A stretch of DNA of 64,000 nucleotides from Melampsora larici-populina 98AG31 (taxonomy: Eukaryota; Basidiomycota; Pucciniomycetes; Pucciniales; Melampsoraceae). Position 1 is the stretch's first letter. Each line of letters opens with the position of its first letter. Shown in pieces: positions 36,180 to 48,150 of the stretch. The notes beneath the pieces are model-generated. The model was not told the DNA's origin and ran no database searches. It was given only the letters and a program-made list of their open reading frames with translations. The stretch spans positions 275,757 through 339,756 of the forward strand of contig NW_006768767.1 in assembly GCF_000204055.1 (NCBI RefSeq), written 5' to 3'. Made by a program: the position numbers and the translations under genes.

Positions 36180-37506
36180 ATGGAGAAGATAGATTTTCAA
36201 GTAGACCCTATTGACTTACCAGAAAAGCGGTTATTAGCATTAGGTATTGAAGGATCAGGTCAGTAAAAGAAAAGTTCCATGCTTTAAAGAGTTCAATCGA
36301 TGATGATGGATTCATATTCTTCGTGTTGCCTCATCATCATCATCAACAACACAGAAGTTTTCCTGACTAAAAGTCTTTTGGAACGAAAGCCAATAAGCTC
36401 GGCGTAGGAATCATCGAACATCTTCCGAATGGTCAAATCAACGTTTTATCCAATTTAAGAAAAACTTATGTGACTCCAGCTGGACAAGGTTTTCAACCAT
36501 CTGATACTGCCAAACATCATCGTGATCATATTATCGACTTAATCAAATCATCCATCAAAGAATCTCAAGTCAATTTAATCGATTTAGATTGTATATGTTA
36601 TACAAAAGGTCCTGGAATGGGTTCACCATTACAAACTGTCGCCCTTGTTGCTCGTACACTTTCAATGATGTATAAGATTCCACTCATAGGCGTGAATCAT
36701 TGTGTTGGTCATATCGAAATGGGTAGATTGATCACTCAATCTCCTAATCCGATCATCCTCTATGTCTCGGGCGGTAATACTCAGATCTTGGCTTATTCTC
36801 ACCAACGATATCGAATCTTTGGCGAAACTCTTGATATCGCCGTCGGGAATTGTTTAGATAGATTTGCTCGAGTCATTGGTTTATCTAATGATCCAAGTCC
36901 AGGTTATAATATTGAACAAGGTGCGAAACACGGTCGAAAATTGATCACCTTACCTTATACAACCAAGGGGATGGATATCTCTTTGGGTGGTATTCTTACC
37001 AAGGCAGAGGAATATACTCGAGATCGACGTTTTCTTGGAGATCAGCCTACTACAGATGATACTCCATCTGACTCTTTCAATTCTCAAGATCTTTGTTTCT
37101 CACTTCAAGAAACGGTTTTTGCAATGCTAGTTGAGATCACAGAACGTGCTATGGCTCATGTTGGTTCTGATGAAGTTTTGATTGTTGGAGGCGTCGGATG
37201 TAATGAACGTTTACAAGAGATGATGAAGATTATGACTGAAGAAAGAGGTGGAAGGATCTTTGCTACTGATGAAAGGTTTTGTATTGATAATGGAATCATG
37301 ATTGCACATACTGGTCTCTTACAGTTTCGAATGGGCTTTAGAACTCCAATCGAGAAGAGTTCATGTACTCAAAGGTTTGTTTTCTTGATTCTCTACAAAT
37401 CTTTTTTCAATTACTATCACTTCATTCGAATTGAATCTCACAGTTGATCTGCTTTTGTGATATCAGATTCAGGACAGATGAAGTTTTGATAAATTGGCGC
37501 ACTTAG
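36180..37506 (+). CDS. KAE1: tRNA N6-threonylcarbamoyladenosine synthase subunit of KEOPS
   Basis: Ortholog of KAE1/OSGEP, the catalytic subunit of the KEOPS complex, which transfers the threonylcarbamoyl group to A37 of ANN-decoding tRNAs in cytosol and nucleus. Exons 36180-36258, 36390-37374 and 37467-37506 give 367 residues, close to the family size. Seen in the sequence: the ASKHA-fold start [28 protein letters not shown], the metal-binding HxxxH in [13 protein letters not shown] (His130, His134), [32 protein letters not shown] and [12 protein letters not shown], whose Asp completes the metal site. The short last exon encodes [11 protein letters not shown], the usual KAE1 C-terminus, which confirms the last splice. 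All motifs are intact, so the gene should be functional. Confidence 0.95.
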
Positions 37507-38182
37507 ATTTTGGCAAGGTTTGTAAATACAATATCAAATTATACTCTGATATGTTGCCGCTTCTGCAATCTAGAGCTTTGATAGTTGAAATTTGTGTGCA
37601 AGATGAAAATGTAACTTATTCATGTGATCTTGGTATAAATTTCGTTACATGCTCCTCAAATTCTGAAATCGAATCAAATCACTGAGCAATTGACACCCGC
37701 TCTCATCTTTTTGACTGTATCATTCCTCTGGTTAAAATTAAACTGAAATTTCTGAGATTGTATATGATTTTCAGTTGACCAGTTTGAGTACATGGTTTTA
37801 TGATTATTAAATTACCAATGAAGATTTGTAATCTCCTCTCAAAGAAAGACATAGAAATCAGGTTTGATAAGAAACCAAATCAACTTGGCCCTAAAGTTTC
37901 AAAGAATGAAAATGATTAAATATTATCTAGTTAGGAAGCATATGTTAAGTATATGATTAGTTGAAATTAAATAAAGCAAGGATATCCAAAAGAAAATTCA
38001 AACCAATGGATGGGTATTTAAGTATAAGTTTGACTCAGGAAGTAATTGAATCTTTCATCTAGCTGAGTCAAATGATGTCAAATTAAAACTAAATGCAATA
38101 TTGACTCTAAGAATAAGCAAAGAGAAAAAACAGTCAAGAAATAGTTTAAGAAAAGGTTTCTTCAATCCATTATCTTGAGATC
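37507..38182. other. Intergenic between convergent genes
   Basis: AT-rich 3' flanks of KAE1 (plus) and the aspartic protease (minus). No gene seen. Confidence 0.5.
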
Positions 38183-40340
38183 CTAACACTTTCTTTGGGT
38201 AGATGAACTTCCTTCGATCACTGTCGCGGTTGCAATACCAACAGAACCTGATTGACTATCATACTGAGAATCAAAGATAAGAAAGATTTTTGAATATATT
38301 TCTGAAAAGCCAAGAGGATGATATTATTAAGGGGGATATCTGACTTACAGCAGTATAATAATGTTCCAAAAACTTCATGATGGAAAACAAGTGATGAGCG
38401 TTGTAAATCAGTAAGGTTATAAAGTGAAATGAATCAGATTTAAAGGAAACCATCCTTACTTTCTGACCAAGGATAAAATCTAAACAAATGTAATTAAAGT
38501 GAACCAGATCAATAATTAGAAAATTATATAATAAGATCAAGAGGAACATACCTAAACCTGTACCAGATTGAGTACCCATAGCACTAACATAGCTATACCG
38601 CATACGAGTAGATGCACCATAATAATGAGCTTGATCGATTGGTAAAACTTGTTGATTTGAAGTTAAAGTAGCTTTAAAGATACCGAAATCAAATTCCAGC
38701 TAAAATCAAAGTCATAGAAGATTTCAAAAAGAAGTGTTCAATTGATCTGCGTTATTGATCAGAATGGGCGGGATTATGAGTTGGGACTAACTTACTGTAG
38801 GAATATGTTGGATAGATGATTTTGGGAACATTACTAGACCGTCATCTAAGATTTTCGCATTCGGGATCATGTTGACATATCGCTTGAAAGCATCATCGGG
38901 TAAAAGAACAAGAGTAGTACCAGTATCCTAGACCAAAAAGGGAAAGATATCAACAAAAAACAGATTGAAGATGTAGATTTGAAATTCATATCATAATGAT
39001 AATGAAAGCTTACCACTATTCCAGCTTTGTTTGGCATGATGGATTTTCCCGATGCAGTGATAGTTAAATTTACTCCATAATAAGATGAAGAAGGTTTAGT
39101 TGAAGTTTTTGGAATCCATGACATCTTTCCATGAAATCTAAAAACAAAATTGAAAACCATAACAAATGATTTAAAAACTTTGTATTTCTATTTGAATTCA
39201 ATTTGACGTGAAATAAAAGACTTACAATGAATTTTGTACTCCACCAAAAGTTAATCGACCATTACGAGTGGAATTATTATGAGAGGGAGCAAAGACTAGA
39301 ACAAAAAAAGTGTCGCGTCAGGTTAATTGAAAGTTTGAAAATGTAACGGATAAAGCAGGACTTACAAACACCTAAGACTGGTCGAGCAATTTTCTTAGCT
39401 GATCAATTGACGAGGATAGATGTCAGAATCTGCTTCTGAATGAGAAAAACAAAATCCACCAACCATGAAATAAGGTATCCATGATGGTAGGTATCTGCTT
39501 TTTAGGCTCAGTTTGAGTCCCTACCGTGACTGAATATAGAAAATCAATGTGAAGGATTAGTTAAATACTCCGGTGTAGAAAAAAACCAGCTTAATGAAGA
39601 CTTACGTTTACTTGGACCTAATCCTAAAATCCCATCAACATCATTGAATCCGAATGATTCTGATGCAATCCCGATAGATTGATTGACAGAAATCGTAGAT
39701 GATACTGATACTTTTTCCAACACTTCAGTTCCCCATGCACTTCCGGACCCATAGCTTACTGAAAAAGTAGAACCAGTTGGAATAGTTGATTCAGAATTTT
39801 CAAGTCGTGTCCCAGATCCTACCCAAGTCTTTAATAAGAGATTAACCCATATAAGTGACTTGAAGGTTTAGAGAGCATTGATTGATTGAGCCTGAAGGTA
39901 CTTACGTTGGAGCTTCCAGTGTCTATGATAAGCTTAAAAGACTGTCCATGACTTCCTACTTTAATATCAGCCAAGTAACTCACAACTGCATTCGTAGCAA
40001 CAACAGTTGAGCCAGGTCCTTGCCCTGGGTCACCTGCAGCTTGACTGATCTGAGTCTGCTGATCGGCTGGTATCTTCAAATGATGTGCTCGGTTCCGGTC
40101 TCGTTGATAAATCTCTTTAGCGATTGCTGAGTAACTTTCCACTGGATTTGATTGATATGATCTGGCTGGAGTTGACGCTTTCGAAGCTCGATCAAGAACC
40201 TCTATGTTGATATCGATGAGACCCGTACTTGACTGATCTTCAGATGCGGAAACACTTTCTGGGACTGAAAATCTTCCGGCTTGAACATTTAAGATGGTCG
40301 ACATGACCAACACCGCTGGGATGACATGGATCCACTGCAT
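38183..40340 (-). CDS. Secreted pepsin-like aspartic protease (A1 family)
   Basis: Minus-strand gene of 11 exons; the first six are 39906-40340, 39606-39828, 39464-39529, 39366 to about 39400, 39226-39295 and 39014-39137, and the last ends at the TAG at 38183. The ATG at 40340 starts a signal peptide (MQWIHVIPAVLVMSTILNVQ). A prosegment of about 110 residues follows. The N-terminal lobe has the first catalytic Asp in LIIDTGSSN (about residue 140) and the flap tyrosine in SVSYGSGSAWG; GILGLGPS is conserved. The C-terminal lobe has the second catalytic Asp in DTGTTLVLLP and ends with DFILGQKFLEHYYTA..YDSQSGSVGIA, the normal pepsin C-terminus. The product probably acts in the secretory pathway or outside the cell. 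Nothing is missing. Confidence 0.9.
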
Positions 40341-41973
40341 ATTGATGTGGTCGAGAACGTCCCAGTAAATAGGATAATTCTCAATTAAAGAAAGAGATGC
40401 AAGCGCGCCCAAAGGAAACGAGAAACGAAAGACAGTAAGTGAGAAATTGTCAAGATGGTCGAAATTTGACGGATATGTTTATGAAGAAATCAAGTCTAGA
40501 GTTTAATGCCGAACGTGATGATTTTGATTATGAAGTAGGCAAGTGTTTTGTTTTTGTATATTTTGTTTTTGCAAAAGAAGGGATGATATTCTAACTATCA
40601 TAAGTTTCCTTAGTTTGTACTTCCGTGATCCCATTGTAGAGGTTGAAGATATTCCAGTACTTCAATCTGATTATCCATCAAGTCATCATGGGTTGAAGAT
40701 CAAAATGATATCAACACCGATCTCGTGAGCTCAAGTTCTTCTCATCGAAATAACTATCACTAACTCCTCTGATCGGCAAATAAATTTCGGCTGTGTATGT
40801 AGAGTGTTAAAGATATGCCCCACTCATTCGGTAGCTACTAGGACTCGGAGAAAAACATTCATGGTAATGGTTGTTTATTGATGAAGAGAGACTTCGGAGC
40901 ATATAACCAAAATTTAAGGTCATCGTGATTTGACGACTTTCTTTCAAACACTTCTTGACAAGATGATTTATCTATCCATCCATCCACCAATTGCTGATTG
41001 TGTATTATATCCGATTTGATTCATCCAGCTTACGATGACTAAACCAACACCTAAGACAAAGACATACCTGTTATTTCCTTACTACATAATTTTGAAGAAA
41101 AAAGTTTCGGAGTTAGGAGATTTGATGACCTTTCAAGTTACCCTCCTGTAGGTTGTTGGTCTCGAGCTCGATTTAGGTCTACGCTCATTGACCATGTCAT
41201 CAATTCGGCGAAAGCCGATCTGGATTGCGTTGAACAAAATCAAGCAGTCTTGGAGACCCCTGAGGCTCTTGGCGTCTACTCTACCTTTCCATTTGCTAGC
41301 TTACGACTTAGCTTATGATGTTGAACTTGAAGTGATCGATACGATCAGGAACCTCATTGGAGCCCGGTTTTCCAGGCTCTAACTCTAAGAACAAGTCCTC
41401 TCTGATATTGTAAAGTGATGGTTATGTTAGTACAAACTGGTCTTCGGTTTTTGCTTTCAAAGACTACCTGAAAATTAAATTGCAACGCAGTCTCAGTTTT
41501 GGAAGCTAATTGACCATAATGAACTCTATGTGATTGATGATGGAAGACTCGTCTCGAGTGGAACTGACTGAAACATAGCAGGATAACACAATGGGTCTGA
41601 AAAAGTTAGAGTTTGTATATTTTCTGATCCGGATTGAGGCTTAACACACTACCGAGGTATCTTGATCAAATCCTCATATCAAGCCATTTCATACGCAAAA
41701 CTTTGGACGGTGTTCTGGATTGATGATCGTATTTTGACTGTGGTCGTCAACTATTTTTTATGGGCTGTCATCATGGGTTTATAAAGACTTACATGTAGTC
41801 TTACATCCACGCAGACCTGGTCATCACGGTCCATGTACGGTACCATACTAATCATCCTCGGTCCTTTCTCGGCCCTTTCTGAAAGCAAAATCCACTTTGA
41901 AATTGTTTCAGAAGCCAAAGATTTCCCCCAACCTTGCTTTTGATCTCGATAAATACCTATGCAGTGATCGACA
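40341..41973. other. Divergent intergenic region
   Basis: 1.6 kb between the protease and the PA28 gene, which are transcribed away from each other, so it should hold both promoters. The open frame 41188-41382 has no recognisable motif. Confidence 0.4.
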
Positions 41974-43150
41974 ATGACGTCTTCTCCGAGTCAAATGCTT
42001 TGGATGGAGACCTCAGACAAAGATGTACAAAGCGCATTACGAAGCTGGACCAATCAACTCGAAAGAAAAGGTACAGAAGCCATAAGGGTTGGTCTACCTG
42101 CCAAGGTTCGTTTCATCTAATACTTTAACGATGGGTGATGCAGTTTGGTTGATATTGATTTTGAAAGATTCTCGCTCTTAATGCGATGATAGACGAAGGG
42201 TCTTGCTTTCAGGTGAAGGATAACCATCTTCCCGGTCCTGAGCTTGGTTTGGCTTCGCCTGTGGTCGAAACAGAGGCACCTTCTTCTGGCCGTAAAAAGA
42301 GGAAAGTCGCGAACGGAAAGGAAACTGCCACCTCTGCGTCCTCGCACCCACCGGAATCTCCAACAGGTCTTGGTGGCATAAAAAACGCGTCTCGTAAGCA
42401 AACTACCTTATTTATTCAAGTCCAAGCTCTCAATCGCCCTTACAATGCACCATCACGTTCCAGACGTGTCCTCTAATGTCGGGGTCAACTCGCAATACGT
42501 TTCAATGAGAAAACATTGGGAAGACTTAATAAATATCACCAACGATATCAAGATATACCTCAATCTCTTAGTCCCCAAAATCGTATGTAGCATCACCTAT
42601 CAACTTAACTTCAAATCATATCCTTGCTAGGAGACATGATCACTAAGATGAGTCAAACAACATGAAGGAGGACGGTGATACCTTTGGAGTTCAAGTTCAA
42701 GAAGAATGTTTAGCCGAGCTTGGACGGGCACAAGACAGTGGTTACAAGTTGAGTCATCTTTCATTCCAATGTTTCACAAATGGGCGTTCTTGAAATTTAT
42801 GATGTACTTGTATTTTTTCAATTAGCTTACTAGACTCGCAGTTCAAGCATCATGCCGCTCGTGCAAAGCTAGCTTCTAAATTAGTTAAATACCCTAACAT
42901 CGAAGATTATCAATTGGCGCTTGTGAGTACATGATCTTTTAGCCTTACGATGGTATCTTTCAAGAAGAAGTATTCTTACTTGAATTTTTGCAATTATCTT
43001 TGATAGAAAGAGCATGATAGAAAAGCTTCTTACCTTATCCAACAACATGCCATAGATCTTCGAAATATTTATACCTGTCTTACTGACCTCTTACACAAAA
43101 ATATTGTTAAACTTACTAAACCGAAAGGTGCCAATTCCGAAGCAATGTGA
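41974..43150 (+). CDS. Proteasome activator PA28-gamma (REG-gamma, PSME3-like)
   Basis: Homolog of the 11S activator that caps the 20S proteasome, mainly in the nucleus, and opens its gate without ATP. Exons 41974-42105, 42168-42393, 42464-42582, 42668-42747, 42826-42922 and 43007-43150 keep frame and give 265 residues, near the animal length of about 254. The core is clear: HWEDLINITNDIKIYLNLLV, EDGDTFGVQVQEECLAELG (the activation-loop region, aligning to EDGNNFGVSVQEETVAEL), RAKLASKLVKYPNIEDYQLA, and the C-terminal DLLHKNIVKLTKPKGANSEA. A basic nuclear-localisation-type motif GRKKRKV lies at residues 85-91 in the variable linker, as in the gamma type. PA28 is missing from many well-studied fungi, so its presence in this lineage is worth noting. 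Confidence 0.9.
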
Positions 43151-43988
43151 GGCTTTCTAGATCTTTTTCATCACGGTCCTGATGAGATTTACATACTGAA
43201 GTTAGCTTTGATTGAAATCACAGGTACTGAGTCGCGCAAGGCATACCACTTCCTGATGTGCAAAGCACGAAAAGCTGTTACCACGGGTTATGGACAAATA
43301 AAAGGTTTATGATTGAGCCAGTTGTTGGTTAAGTTTTTATTTAACCACCTTTCACTTCTTTGAAATCGAAATATGTAAAATAATACTATCAAAGATTTTC
43401 AGGTGTGATGCTAGCACCTCAGTATATATATTACATGCATTTTTTCGAGCTCTTCCTTGACAGTCACGATTTGTGTAGGCTGCGGGTGGAAAACAAATAT
43501 CACGATTCTGCCTTGTGGGATGACACAGGAATGTTATTTGTGAGACTGGCTTTGGTCAGAGCAGGTAACGGCCCTCCCTCGGAGTCCCCACTGCCCATAT
43601 AGTGTACATCAATAAAAGTCTGATGATATTTTTGTGAAGAGGTTATCAAGTCTTTCGTCGTGAAAAGTAAAGTCTCACAACAGATCACGGGCTAGTTGCT
43701 TTTTGCTCCATTGGCTTTTTTCAGGTATTGCAAGTTCCAAGGGCTTTGTGTGGACCAGAAAAGGCATGCTAAGCGCATAACTTCTTACATAAGTTCGAGA
43801 TGGTTCTCAACATAAAGGGTGAGATGAAAGGCTTTCTTTTCCTTTGTGTATACAAGCCAGGTACCAGTATGAGCCGGGCAAGGGTCGGACTCGGTTATTC
43901 TAAGCAGTTGGACATCTACAGAGTGGGGAACTTGAACACGCTGACCAAACAGCCAAACAGGAAGTGATTTGATGAAAGGATGTAATTA
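43151..43988. other. Intergenic, no supportable gene
   Basis: 3' flank of the PA28 gene and sequence up to the first CAGTC-type element. No motif-bearing frame. Confidence 0.4.
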
Positions 43989-44256
43989 CAGTCGTTTTCA
44001 AAAAGCTTGCCACATTGGTCAAGTCCTCTGGCTCCCACCTGATCCGTGCGCTCGCTTACAGAACACTTTAGTTCCAACCTTCTTTTATTTTTTGTAACTT
44101 TCTTCCATCACGAATCTCTCCGTGGGACGAAACATCATCCAACACACCAACCTACGATGGAGCCGGAGAACTCTCACTATCACCATCCTCGATTTTTTCT
44201 TTGATTCAACCCTCATCTCAATTCATCAGCATCAGTCTCAAGAGTCGAAATCAAAA

Positions 44257-44663
44257 ATGGAAACATCTCATTTACTTCAACCCCCAAGACCTCAGAAAGT
44301 CGAAACCAAACTAATCAGATCATCTTCTTACAAAATAAACTATAGTCAGTATTGTTCCACTTTCAATCTTTATTACCGGTGATTTTGCTCATCATCTGTA
44401 CATGCACTTACTTACAATCAACAGGTCCAAGTTTACTTGATAGAAACAAACATGAGTGAGTTGCTTTTACATAGTTTTTTCTCCAAACAATACCCCTTTT
44501 TTAACAAAATTAATGACTTGATTTTTTCGGCTTTGATTTTCTTCTTACTCTCTTAGGTTTGTTTTTTAAATTTTCTAGAATCGGTGAACATTTCTCTCCT
44601 TATACATATTGCTTTAGCCTATATATCATAATCGCTGGTGTGATTTGTGAGTTTAGATTTTGA
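44257..44663 (+). CDS. Small predicted membrane protein inside the 2.1-kb element
   Basis: Three exons, 44257-44344, 44425-44455 and 44579-44663, with good GT..AG ends and continuous frame, give 67 residues beginning [14 protein letters not shown] and ending in a hydrophobic segment ([16 protein letters not shown]). No family was recognised. The clean splicing suggests captured host exons or a real small gene carried by the transposon. The sequence may continue into further exons through a GTGATT-type donor. Confidence 0.35.
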
Positions 44664-45043
44664 ATTTTCTTCAAATGATGTGGTGATTGAAAAAAAGCAT
44701 TTTTCTCTGGATTATAAGTGATCGGATCTTATCAACCTACCGAGTCGGATCAGATATAGAGCTTTATAGGAAGGATACTCAAAGCAACTGAAAGTGTTTG
44801 TTTCATTTCATGTCATTTGTAGTCTTTTCATGTTTGGTCCGATGGAAATGTTCTTCACTCAAAAATCAACACCATATAATTATTTGAAATCATTTTGTGA
44901 TTATATTAACAACTAAAAGTACAATGAATTGGGACATGAGAAAGACGAAGAAGGGAGATGCACCATGAACATGAACAAAATCAATAAAATGGTTGTACAA
45001 ATAAAAATCCAAGAATCGTGAGGTGTTTGTAGTGGAAAAGAAG

Positions 45044-45762
45044 TTAACAATCCCCTCCTTGAATGTCAAATAACAAAAGGATTGAATGAATTTTTTCTAA
45101 GGTGATAAAATTTACCTTTTCGATCAAGCTTGTTTTGACAAAGACATGAACATGAGTTACATGAGGACAAGATTGAAGTTGAACTGGATTTAAATACCAC
45201 ATTAAATCTTCATAACCGAACCATTGATTCTTAATAATCTTGATCATCTCAATGGCTAACGGATTTGAATAATGATCATATCATCAGAATCCGAAGATTT
45301 TAACTTGTTTAGAAGATCAGAGCTGTGAAGTTTTGTTTCATTCCTGCCGATAGATTGAGAAAACCTGATAAACCTTGTTCAAGTGCAAGCTGCCATTGTG
45401 TAGCAGAGAGTCAAAATACAAAAAGGAAGTTGAGAAGAAGGTGCTCTATAAGAGACAATGAATATCATTGCAAGTCAGACAACCAAAAAAGACTATCACA
45501 AATTGATCATTATTGTTTGAAGTGAAATGTAAGAAACAAAAGAAATCGACAACAAAGAAACACCAGTTAGAATACATCAAAAAATCGATTCAGTAGTAGA
45601 CATTTTGATCTCAATCAGCTCAACAAAGTGATTTTTCCTCAACAATTCAACAGCACAGAGACATTCCGAATCAATCTGTGAGTGGGTTGGTATAGTTCTC
45701 ACCATCATCCAAAAGACCGACTTGAAATTGAACGGGCTAAGAACTGATTGAGCTCGGATCAA
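45044..45762 (-). pseudogene. Unrecognised gene pieces on the minus strand of the 2.1-kb element
   Basis: Two open pieces on the minus strand look coding. One, near 45577-45762, encodes VLSPFNFKSV and RTIPTHSQID. The other, 45044-45247, encodes MIKIIKNQWFGYEDLMWYL. A third short stretch near 45330-45410 encodes WQLALEQGLSGFLNLSAG. No consistent exon chain could be built. There is a faint resemblance to the GST-like metaxin/Tom37 group (SP..., IPTHSQI), too weak for a call. Likely captured and decayed host exons. Confidence 0.25.
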
Positions 45763-46127
45763 AAGCAGCTTTTTGAGACCATTTGGACGGCGAGTAACTT
45801 GATGCCTTCAGGATACTTGCAAAACGGCATTGCAAGAATGAAATCCAGAAATAGATAATTTTGAACTGAGATGGAAGGGGGTGAGGGAGGAGTCTAATCA
45901 AAGAAGTAGTTGAGGATGTGATAGTGAGAGTTCTCCGGTTCCATCGTAGGTTGGTGTGTTGGATGATGTTTCGTCCCACGGAGAGATTCGTGATGGAAGA
46001 AAGTTACAAAAAATAAAAGAAGGTTGGAACTAAAGTGTTCTGTAAGCGAGCGCACGGATCAGGTGCGAGTCAGAGGACTTGACCAATCTGGCAAGCTTTT
46101 TGAAAACGACTGTATCCTCAACCTCCA

Positions 46128-47468
46128 ATGTCACTTCAACTTAATGACGAACGACTGCTTCAGATTCAAATGCTCATAAACTCACCCCCAGATAAAATGT
46201 CAAATCACTCATCTCAAAACAATGTCAAACTTGGAGCTGGCTGGCTTCCAATCGAATTATTGACTTCAATCATTGAATTCTTCGTGGCTCAAACCGAGAT
46301 CTTACCTTTTGCAATAAATACCAATGACGAAGCCATCATTTTACCAACTGCCATCCGGGATATTAATATTTTGCGATTAGTTTGCAAAGATTGGTGCACT
46401 GCTGCCACACCTTTTGCTTTTCATACAGTTTATTTATATAAAGCAAGCGGGGTGAAGTCTTTACTTCACACCTGTAGAACTTCAATCGGTCACACTCAAA
46501 AATCTTTACCAGTTAAGAAACTTAGAATTGCAAATATATGGTACTCGGGGGCATCTCATGGTGAAAACTCAGCTGAGGAATTGCAGGACGCTCAACGGCA
46601 ACTCCTCAACTTTGAAATCGTTCACCGGTCCTGTCCAGTTTCGATAGATCAGGCGGCAGACGCGATTATCCTACTTGGTCACAACTTGATCGAATTGACC
46701 TTAAGGTTTAGTAGGTCAATAACAATATCACCATATATGTTGAGATCCATAAAAGAAATCTCATCTCTGAAGAAATTGAGGATATTCGTTGATCAACGCC
46801 GTGAAAGGAACAACGACTCTGAATCGATATCCGCTCTACTCAATGCTACTCCTACATTAGAATCTTTGATGATCTCCTTCTCTCACTTAGACGTTTTGAA
46901 TTTAAAACCTCAAGCTTTACCAAATTTAAAGCACCTGTGGTTTCGAAGCTCTAGTACCAATATTGAGGCAGTTTCTCAACTGTGCAATGCCGTCAAAGAT
47001 AGTGTAAAAGTAATTGAATACAACGTAGGCAATGAACTATCAGACCTCGGAATGGCCATTGAACCTATGAAGGAATCTCTTGAAGGTCTTTTTTGTACAA
47101 CTCTTCCAAGACACCTTCCAAACGCTATTATTGGTATGAGATTTCCACGACTTCGTGTAATGCGCAGTTTATTCTGGTTAGAATCTGGATTATTTCCAGA
47201 TTATTCTTGGCTCCAATGGCCAATCCTGCAAAGCGTTCGAACTTTTGCTGCTGAAATTCACTTTGGAAGAATATATTGGAAATGGGCTTTAGAAGATGAT
47301 AGTTTTCAAAAACCCACTAATTTAAAACATTTTATTTGTATTACTGGTTGGCGCAAAAGGATCATAGATGAATCACTGGCCAAGGCTTTCAAGGCTCGTG
47401 GGATCACATGCCATTTTATGTTGGAATTACGTCCACATGAACTATTAGTACGTATGAATGTGCTCTGA
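46128..47468 (+). CDS. F-box/LRR-like protein
   Basis: Single-exon gene of 446 codons. An F-box-like segment lies near the N-terminus: LGAGWLPIELLTSIIEFF, then RLVCKDWCTAATPFAF, the usual L.P.Ell..I..f....l...LRLVCk.W...a.p..f pattern of fungal F-box proteins. The rest consists of irregular leucine-rich repeats (LIELTLRFS, LKKLRIFV, LESLMISFSHLDVLNL, LPNLKHLWF, FPRLRVMRSLFWLES). Such proteins select substrates for SCF ubiquitin ligases. The start at 46128 is only 15 bp after the end of the 2.1-kb transposon, so promoter and leader must lie inside that element; an inner start at 46200 (MSNHSSQNN) is possible. Confidence 0.7.
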   Translation: MSLQLNDERLLQIQMLINSPPDKMSNHSSQNNVKLGAGWLPIELLTSIIEFFVAQTEILPFAINTNDEAIILPTAIRDINILRLVCKDWCTAATPFAFHTVYLYKASGVKSLLHTCRTSIGHTQKSLPVKKLRIANIWYSGASHGENSAEELQDAQRQLLNFEIVHRSCPVSIDQAADAIILLGHNLIELTLRFSRSITISPYMLRSIKEISSLKKLRIFVDQRRERNNDSESISALLNATPTLESLMISFSHLDVLNLKPQALPNLKHLWFRSSSTNIEAVSQLCNAVKDSVKVIEYNVGNELSDLGMAIEPMKESLEGLFCTTLPRHLPNAIIGMRFPRLRVMRSLFWLESGLFPDYSWLQWPILQSVRTFAAEIHFGRIYWKWALEDDSFQKPTNLKHFICITGWRKRIIDESLAKAFKARGITCHFMLELRPHELLVRMNVL

Positions 47469-47940
47469 GTATCAGATATGAGTCTAGATCAACAATATTA
47501 ATTTGTTTCTCTGTCTTTGATGTGCAGGCATTGGACTACAAGCTCAATGGGCCAATGAGATGAATCAAGCTGCTAAGCCTATATAATATACTTGTGATAT
47601 CTCTGTCATTGCTATACTTAGATGTTATTGCTTCAATCTTGTCTTAACAATTGGTTTCAGTAAAATATGAATTGTTTTTTTGCTTAATTGACTTGATTTC
47701 TAAGTCTGAGTCTGAAGTAAAACTCTGTAAATCTACTCCCATCTCAGTTTGTCAAAGATTAGAGCCTTCAAAATGGTATCACTTATGTTGATATTGAACA
47801 ACTTCATTTTTCAAGACCTTTGAAGCAAGTTCTTGTTTGTCTTGAAGGTTCCCCAAGCCTTCTACCACTACACCTTTTGGGGCTGAATTTGTAGGCATAG
47901 ATATCAACAGCCAAAAGACAGTGTAGTATTGTATCACAAC
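47469..47940. other. Intergenic, no supportable gene
   Basis: 3' flank of the F-box gene up to the TA target site of the large Tc1/IS630-like element. No motif-bearing frame. Confidence 0.4.
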
Positions 47941-48150
47941 TACAGTCATCTCAGAAAAGCTTGACCAAGTGACAGATTTTATTTCGAAATTACACAGCAA
48001 TACAGGCATATGTATAAGCATACATAGCCTTCAATCGAGATACCCTCGATTGAATTTGGGCTGTTGACCCTTTTACCTCATTGCCCTCAATCCCACCACC
48101 TCTTTCCCTTGATTCCCATCCAATACCACCAATACCCATCCAATACCTCC

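Larger units (their letters stand above)
43989..46112. mobile_element. 2.1-kb element with about 230-bp CAGTC inverted repeats, TA target site
   Basis: The left end, CAGTCGTTTTCAAAAAGCTT at 43989, and its inverted copy ending at 46112 are flanked by TA (43987-43988 and 46113-46114). The inverted repeats stay very similar for over 200 bp, to about 44190 on the left and 45905 on the right, including the first bases of an ATG-led frame (MEPENSHYH) in both. The termini share sequence with the larger transposase-bearing element at 47943, so this is probably a non-autonomous partner. Its interior encodes no transposase but holds gene-like pieces (44257-44663 plus; 45044-45762 minus). Confidence 0.75.

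Noticed and set aside
41188..41382. 64-codon frame between the protease and PA28 genes
   Set aside because: No motif and no intron/exon partner; it lies in a shared promoter region.
46128..47468. F-box gene as cargo of the adjacent transposon
   Set aside because: It lies wholly outside the inverted repeats and TA site of the 2.1-kb element and upstream of the next element.
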